Source: Corynebacterium sp. (GTDB lineage Bacteria > Actinomycetota > Actinomycetes > Mycobacteriales > Mycobacteriaceae). Taken from it: a stretch of 25,438 nucleotides of DNA. The notes beneath the pieces were generated by a model. That model was not told the DNA's origin. It did no database searches and saw nothing but the letters and a program-made list of their open reading frames with translations. A program made the translations under genes and the position numbers. Each line of letters starts with the position of its first letter. The stretch's first letter is position 1. This document shows, in pieces, positions 21,139 to 25,438 of this stretch. The stretch lies in contig NZ_JAUMTY010000032.1 of assembly GCF_030530965.1 (NCBI RefSeq), positions 1-25,438 on the forward strand, written 5' to 3'.

Positions 21139-22905
21139 GTGTCTGCACCTGAACAAAAACCCTCGAATCCGTCCTCATTTGGTCGCACAGAAGCGTCTGC
21201 TCACACCAGCAGCCAGCCTTCCGACGTTTCCATCGCTCAAGCTCACCAATTAGAACCTATTGCCGACGTCGCTCGGCGTGCCGGCATCCCCGACGAAGCT
21301 ACGGTGCCTTATGGAACGACGAAGGCCAAGGTGACCGTCGGAAAGTTAGCACAGAGTGCAACGAAGGGAAAGGTTGTCCTGGTGACGGGCATGTCTCCGA
21401 CGCCGGCGGGGGAGGGGAAATCAACTGTCCTCATTGGTCTGGTCGACGGGTTGGCATCGGCTGGCGTGAAAGCGATGGCGGCGCTGCGGGAGCCGTCGTT
21501 GGGGCCAGTGTTGGGGATGAAAGGTGGCGCTGCGGGTGGGGGATACTCGCAGGTCGTCCCCATGGAGGACATTAATCTGCACTTCACGGGGGATCTCCAT
21601 GCGATCACGTCGGCGAATAATGCGCTGGCCGCGCTGATCGATAATCACGTTCAGCAGGGGAACTCCCTGAATCTTGACCCGCGAAAGATTGTGTGGCGAC
21701 GGTGCCTGGACGTGAACGACCGTGTCCTGCGGAACATCATCACTGGTTTGGGCGGCAAAGGCGGCGGCGTGCCGCGCGAAGCCGGGTTTGATATCACCGC
21801 GGCCAGTGAAGTGATGGCGGTTCTGTGCTTAGCGCGGGATCTCGCCGATTTGAGGGAGCGGCTTGGCCGTATGCTCATCGGCTACACGCGGGATAACGAT
21901 CCGGTCTTCGTGCATGACTTGGGTGTGGAGGGGTCCCTTGTTGCGTTGTTGCGTGATGCGATGTCGCCGAACCTTGTTCAAACGCTAGGTGGGGCACCGG
22001 CGCTGATCCATGGGGGGCCGTTCGCGAATATTGCGCATGGGTGCAACAGTGTTATCGCGACTAATGCAGCACGTGAATTGGCTGATGTTGTGGTGACGGA
22101 GGCCGGTTTCGGCGCGGATTTGGGTGCCGAAAAATTCACGGATATTGCCTCGGTGGCCGGCGATTTCGCCGCAGACGTGGCCGTCATTGTGGTGACTGCC
22201 CGGTCGCTGAAATATAACGGCGGTGTGGCGCGCGGTGGCCTCAATGACGAGAACGTGGAGGCCGTGCGGTCCGGCTTGGCCAACGTGGAACGCCATTGTG
22301 CATCGTTGCGGCGGCTGGGAATGCAGCCCATCGTGGCCGTCAATAAGTTCGTGACTGATACCGACGCGGAACTCGCGGCTATCAAGGAGTGGGCGGACGA
22401 CCACGGACTTCGTGCAGCCGTAGCGAATGTGTGGGGCGAAGGCGGTGCAGGAGCAGCTGACTTGGTGGCCGAGGTTCGTGAAGCGTTAGCGGACGAGCCG
22501 GTGCGGACCGCCACGGGCCAATCGGGTACAGCGCGGACGCGTATTTATGACCCGCAGGACGGTGTTGAGGCAAGCATCGCAACCATTGCGCACGACATTT
22601 ATGGCGCTGAGCAGGTGGAATACTCCCAGCAAGCAGGTAAAGACCTGGCTCAGCTGAAGCGCCACGGGTGGGATACCTTGCCGGTGTGTATTTCTAAGAC
22701 CCCGTATTCGTTTTCTGACGATCCGTCAGCGGTCGGAGCGCCGAAGAATCACACGCTGCATGTTCAACGGCTGATCCCCAAGCTCGGACCTGGATTCGTC
22801 GTGGCCCTCACCGGAACAGTTTTCACGATGCCGGGGCTGCCGAAACACCCGGCTGCCATGGAGATCGATGTCACCGACGACGGAACCATCACCGGGCTGT
22901 TTTAG
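21139..22905 (+). CDS. fhs: Formate-tetrahydrofolate ligase
   Basis: It makes 10-formyl-tetrahydrofolate from formate, THF and ATP, feeding purine synthesis and one-carbon metabolism. From GTG 21139 it has 588 residues, about 30 more than the usual 556, mainly as a Ser/Thr-rich N-terminal tail. The ATP site is LVTGMSPTPAGEGKST (about residues 81-96), followed by the characteristic ALREPSLGPVLGMKGGAAGGGYSQVVPMEDINLHFTGD and HAITSANNALAALIDNHVQQGN. Folate and C-terminal marks ADVVVTEAGFGADLGAEKFTDI and the final GTVFTMPGLPKHPAA are intact. It is divergent from the SMR gene. Whether the tail is translated depends on the start; an ATG at 21115 would add eight residues. Confidence 0.95.
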   Translation: MSAPEQKPSNPSSFGRTEASAHTSSQPSDVSIAQAHQLEPIADVARRAGIPDEATVPYGTTKAKVTVGKLAQSATKGKVVLVTGMSPTPAGEGKSTVLIGLVDGLASAGVKAMAALREPSLGPVLGMKGGAAGGGYSQVVPMEDINLHFTGDLHAITSANNALAALIDNHVQQGNSLNLDPRKIVWRRCLDVNDRVLRNIITGLGGKGGGVPREAGFDITAASEVMAVLCLARDLADLRERLGRMLIGYTRDNDPVFVHDLGVEGSLVALLRDAMSPNLVQTLGGAPALIHGGPFANIAHGCNSVIATNAARELADVVVTEAGFGADLGAEKFTDIASVAGDFAADVAVIVVTARSLKYNGGVARGGLNDENVEAVRSGLANVERHCASLRRLGMQPIVAVNKFVTDTDAELAAIKEWADDHGLRAAVANVWGEGGAGAADLVAEVREALADEPVRTATGQSGTARTRIYDPQDGVEASIATIAHDIYGAEQVEYSQQAGKDLAQLKRHGWDTLPVCISKTPYSFSDDPSAVGAPKNHTLHVQRLIPKLGPGFVVALTGTVFTMPGLPKHPAAMEIDVTDDGTITGLF

Positions 22906-22976
22906 AAACGTTTGGGCTGTTTGGGGGCGGGCTGTGCGGCGGAGTGAAGCGAGATTTTCGCGTTTAGCCGTTCGGT

Positions 22977-23756
22977 TTAGCCATTGAGTTCGGTAACAGC
23001 GTCGCCTGCAGCATTGAGAGCCGACAGCGATTCCGATGAGCCCAGGTCAGCCAGGGAGTCCAGCACGATCGTGTGCGGCCGGGCCTCCAAAACATCACGT
23101 GATAATGACCCGGTGAGAACGCCGACTCCGCGCACCCCTGCATTCGTGGCGGCATCCAGGTCGGCGGTGGTATCGCCCGCAGAAATCACCTCAGCGACGT
23201 TCGTCACGCCGGTGAGTTCCATGGCGTGATGAATGAGGTACGGCGCGGGGCGTCCCGCCCGTACGGTGTCGCTGGTTACCAGTGCGTCGACGGAAAAAGG
23301 GGCGTTGTTCGCGTCGTCGATAAGTCGGGACGAAACGGTCGTTTCATCCGGAGCCATAGACAGAGCACGAGCGCCCCACCCAGCTGCAGAGAGGACGATC
23401 TCGGCAATCGACCGCTGAAAGCCGGTGGTCAGCGCAACTTTTCCGCCCTTACGCTGGAACTCTCGTAACGGCTTTTCAACCCCGGGGATAGGCGTTGGAG
23501 GATTGTTGGTGTATTCGGTCTGCAGCCCTTCGAGGAAATCGTTGTATGCAGTGTTGATGGTCTCTTCCGACGGGGTAAAACCGCCAGAGCTCAGCAGCGC
23601 GATAATCGCGCTGCGCTTCTCAGTGCCCTTGACCTGGTTAACTTGATCAGGCGTGACAGTGATGCCCTGTTTCTCCACGCTTTCGCGCAATTGGCGGTAC
23701 ACGACTCCGCCTTCGTCGATGGTGGTGCCAGCAATATCGCATACAAGGAGGGTCAT
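22977..23756 (-). CDS. Phosphonatase-like HAD-superfamily hydrolase
   Basis: A 259-residue hydrolase of the TIGR03351 group, nearest relative of phosphonoacetaldehyde hydrolase (PhnX). Its motif I is DIAGTT (nucleophile Asp7), the phosphonatase-type DxAGT rather than DxDGT. A cap lysine, probably Lys47 in GTEKRSAI (Lys43 is also near), could form the Schiff base with an aldehyde. The C-terminal motifs are RAGRPAPY, with Arg in place of the usual HAD Lys, and SAGDTTADLDAATNAGV. It is predicted to cleave the C-P bond of a 2-oxoethylphosphonate or hydroxy derivative. It is divergent from its usual partner, the FAD oxidase at 23834. TAGGGT ends 6 nt before the ATG, so the mRNA is probably leaderless. 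Confidence 0.88.
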   Translation of the reverse strand: MTLLVCDIAGTTIDEGGVVYRQLRESVEKQGITVTPDQVNQVKGTEKRSAIIALLSSGGFTPSEETINTAYNDFLEGLQTEYTNNPPTPIPGVEKPLREFQRKGGKVALTTGFQRSIAEIVLSAAGWGARALSMAPDETTVSSRLIDDANNAPFSVDALVTSDTVRAGRPAPYLIHHAMELTGVTNVAEVISAGDTTADLDAATNAGVRGVGVLTGSLSRDVLEARPHTIVLDSLADLGSSESLSALNAAGDAVTELNG

Positions 23757-23762
23757 GCCTGA

Positions 23763-23768
23763 ACCCTA
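23763..23768 (-). promoter_or_regulatory. -10 box of a probably leaderless HAD hydrolase transcript
   Basis: On the minus strand TAGGGT is followed by 6 nt and the ATG at 23756. A weak TTAACC -35 element lies about 16-17 bp further upstream. Confidence 0.4.
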
Positions 23769-23833
23769 ACAGTTTTCGTGTTGTGGTTAAGAAAACTCGA
23801 CAGATCTCAGTAATAGCGACCACCATAGAGACC

Positions 23834-25054
23834 ATGGATATGTTTAGGTCAGCCGAGGAAACACAGTCTCACGAGAACGGAGTGGGGAATAAAACCGATC
23901 TTATTATCGTGGGCGGAGGCATCGTAGGCCTAGCTACTGCGTGGCGCGCTCACCACCAGGGCCGACGAGTTCACGTTATTGATCGCGCTAGTCGCCCGGT
24001 TGGCGCATCTATCCAAAACTTCGGCCACGCGTGCTTTACTGCTCAAGCCGACGCTATTCAGGATGTCGCGGCAGACTCCCGTAATGGATGGAAAGCAGCC
24101 GCCGCTGAAACTGGTTTGTGGGCGGCGCAACCAGGCACAGTCGTACCCGCTGTGAGCGAGACCGAGATGACCGTGCTCCGCCAGTTCCACGACCACCGCG
24201 GTTCTGAGCAGGTCACGCTCTTGAGCGCGGAGGACACACGTGAACGGCTGGGCCTCACGGGCTCCGAAAACAGCGGCACTGGTGACATCATTGGTGGGGC
24301 ACATTTGCCACTCGACATGAGGATCAACCCGCGGGAAGCTGCGCCGCGCCTGGCAGAATGGTTAGCCGCGAATGGCGTCGAATTTAGCTGGAACACGGCC
24401 GTTCACCATGTGGGGGACGGCCAGGTTGATACCTCCCGTGGAACCTTGTCCGCTAACGAAGTCGTCGTCTGCCCTGGACATCACGTCGGAGAAATATTCC
24501 CCGATATTGCGGAACGTAACGGGCTGAGAACCTGCATCCTGGCCATGGCTTTGATTGATCGTCCCGACCATATTCCCGCAGACCTCGCGATGCTGACGGG
24601 GACGTCGCTCGCCCGCTATGACGGTGTGGCTGCCATGCCCGGTGTGCCAGATCTGCGTGAAGAATTATTAGACACTAAGCCAGAATTAGTGGGATGTATT
24701 GCCAACCTTATGGCTACTGCTTTGCCGGACGGCGCAATTCCTGGTCTCAACTCCAGTGGTAGCGGAATATTTATCGGCGATTCCCACGATTACGCGCAAT
24801 CACCAGAACCATTTATTCAGCAGAGCATTGCAGATCTGCTTATGGACAATGCGTCTGCATATCTCGGCATCGAGCAGCCGGTGGTGCGTCAGCGCTGGCA
24901 GGGTCGATACGCGGACAGTCCGGACACCAACCTTGTTCTCGAGCGGCCCGATGACCGCACTACGGTGGCTGTCGTCGCTTCTGGAATTGGGATGACGCTA
25001 TCGTTCGGGATCGCAACCCTGATTACTGAACACCGCGATGCACCTGACTTCTAG
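23834..25054 (+). CDS. FAD-dependent oxidoreductase, TIGR03364/HpnW type (aminophosphonate oxidase-like)
   Basis: A deaminating amino-acid-oxidase-like flavoprotein of the DAO family. The FAD-binding Rossmann motif is DLIIVGGGIVGLATAWRAHHQGRRVHVIDR, followed by the group signature GASIQNFGHACFTAQ (usually GAS-x-NFG). The C-terminal FAD loop is VVASGIGMTLSFGIA. This clade is known to be linked to phosphonatase-like hydrolases and is predicted to oxidatively deaminate 2-aminoethylphosphonate or a hydroxy or N-methyl form to the aldehyde. The divergent neighbour is exactly that hydrolase. The start is uncertain: ATG 23834 (406 residues), ATG 23840 or GTG 23882 (390 residues, nearer the family length) all lack a clear Shine-Dalgarno, and GTG 23783 also keeps the frame. 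No phosphonate transporter is in the window. Confidence 0.85.
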   Translation: MDMFRSAEETQSHENGVGNKTDLIIVGGGIVGLATAWRAHHQGRRVHVIDRASRPVGASIQNFGHACFTAQADAIQDVAADSRNGWKAAAAETGLWAAQPGTVVPAVSETEMTVLRQFHDHRGSEQVTLLSAEDTRERLGLTGSENSGTGDIIGGAHLPLDMRINPREAAPRLAEWLAANGVEFSWNTAVHHVGDGQVDTSRGTLSANEVVVCPGHHVGEIFPDIAERNGLRTCILAMALIDRPDHIPADLAMLTGTSLARYDGVAAMPGVPDLREELLDTKPELVGCIANLMATALPDGAIPGLNSSGSGIFIGDSHDYAQSPEPFIQQSIADLLMDNASAYLGIEQPVVRQRWQGRYADSPDTNLVLERPDDRTTVAVVASGIGMTLSFGIATLITEHRDAPDF

Positions 25055-25147
25055 CCGTTTTTAACCGTCAGTCTTAGTACAACGAGCCAGACAGTGGCTG
25101 CCGTTTGTTGAGGATAATTGCCCAAGCAATGTGTCCATTAGCGGCGA

Positions 25148-25438
25148 TTAAGGCGCAGGTGTCAATGAGATATCGTCGGGGTTTTCCCACGTCAAGGCGA
25201 TATTGAACTGCTCTAACCAGGAGTCAATATCCCCGTAGGTTGTCAGCCCGTCGACGACGGTGGCTGTCACGGATAGAGCGTGCGCCAATTCGGCGGCAGT
25301 GATAAAGCCCTGTGTGTAGGCGTCCTCGAGCTCGTCTAGATCGAGGACTTCCATGGAATAGCGGCCGTCCGCGCCGGGGTCGCGGTTGTAGAGAACGATG
25401 TCCGCGTAGTAGTCGGTGGTCGTCCAGATCGGGCGCTC
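25148..25438 (-). CDS. DUF402 domain protein, C-terminal part (5' end outside the window)
   Basis: The reading frame is open through the window edge. The visible 96 residues begin ERPIWTTTDYYADIVLYNRDPG and continue with MEVLDLDELEDAYTQGFITAAELAHAL, then a helical tail ending SLTPAP. WTTxDYYxDIV and the V(L/M)DLDE(L/F) plus -A---G-I--EL pattern match DUF402 proteins common in actinobacteria, relatives of the FomD/RNase E/G-associated AU-1 fold. Their substrate is a nucleotide or RNA-like phosphate in characterised relatives, but this protein has no known role. An internal ATG at 25354 is not the start, because the conserved domain continues upstream of it. The 93 bp between this gene and the FAD oxidase holds no evident gene. 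Confidence 0.7.
   Translation of the reverse strand, partial: ERPIWTTTDYYADIVLYNRDPGADGRYSMEVLDLDELEDAYTQGFITAAELAHALSVTATVVDGLTTYGDIDSWLEQFNIALTWENPDDISLTPAP

Noticed and set aside
1..25438. CRISPR arrays, insertion sequences, phage genes, tRNA or rRNA genes
   Set aside because: No regularly spaced repeats, transposase or integrase motifs, or tRNA-like cloverleaf segments were seen in reading the window.

Overview
The window looks like the chromosome of a Corynebacterium species or a very close actinobacterial relative. The NADP-type glutamate dehydrogenase reads almost residue for residue like the 447-residue corynebacterial enzyme. The acyl-CoA dehydrogenase is a clear FadE25 type. Several genes have a TANNNT -10 box 6-7 nt before the start codon and no Shine-Dalgarno, the leaderless pattern common in this group. 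I see no rRNA, tRNA, insertion sequence, prophage or CRISPR array. The window is mostly metabolic and transport genes in short transcription units, cut at both ends.

Layout. 1-1509: 3' part of a catabolic-type acetolactate synthase. 1532-1888 (-): small lysine-rich Rho-N-domain protein. 1963-4999: two aldo/keto reductases flanking a TetR regulator, with two near-identical operator-like palindromes upstream of the regulator. 5188-6531: gdhA, preceded by a perfect 12-bp inverted repeat. 6643-7683: luciferase-like flavin oxidoreductase. 7698-8363 (-): lipoprotein with two YdhK/DUF1541 repeats. 8634-8888 (-): unrecognised 84-residue protein. 9046-12363 (-): carnitine-type acyltransferase downstream of a 14-helix MFS transporter, divergent from a second TetR gene (12563-13390), with three evenly spaced operator-like palindromes between them. 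13424-14353 (-): patatin-like hydrolase. 14388-18268: TPP riboswitch followed by ykoE-ykoD-ykoC (an ECF-type thiamine-precursor transporter) and a P-loop kinase-like gene. 18330-19082 (-): DUF4232 lipoprotein. 19276-20752: FadE25-like acyl-CoA dehydrogenase and a small membrane protein. 20756-21070 (-): Gdx/SugE-type SMR exporter, divergent from formate-tetrahydrofolate ligase (21139-22905). 22977-25054: phosphonatase-like HAD hydrolase divergent from its usual partner, an FAD-dependent aminophosphonate-type oxidase. 25148-25438 (-): C-terminal part of a DUF402 protein.

How the genes work together. The clearest functional modules are: (i) a thiamine/HMP uptake operon whose ribosome binding site lies in the closing stem of its TPP riboswitch; (ii) a TetR-controlled unit with an MFS transporter and a bacterial carnitine acyltransferase that keeps the carnitine-binding Tyr, Thr and Arg of the animal enzyme; (iii) a hydrolase/oxidase pair predicted to degrade an aminophosphonate; (iv) a TetR regulon likely covering one or both aldo/keto reductases. 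I see no wholly new multi-gene defence or mobile system. The most novel candidates are module (ii) and the regulatory palindromes. All assignments were made by reading the sequence, without database searches.
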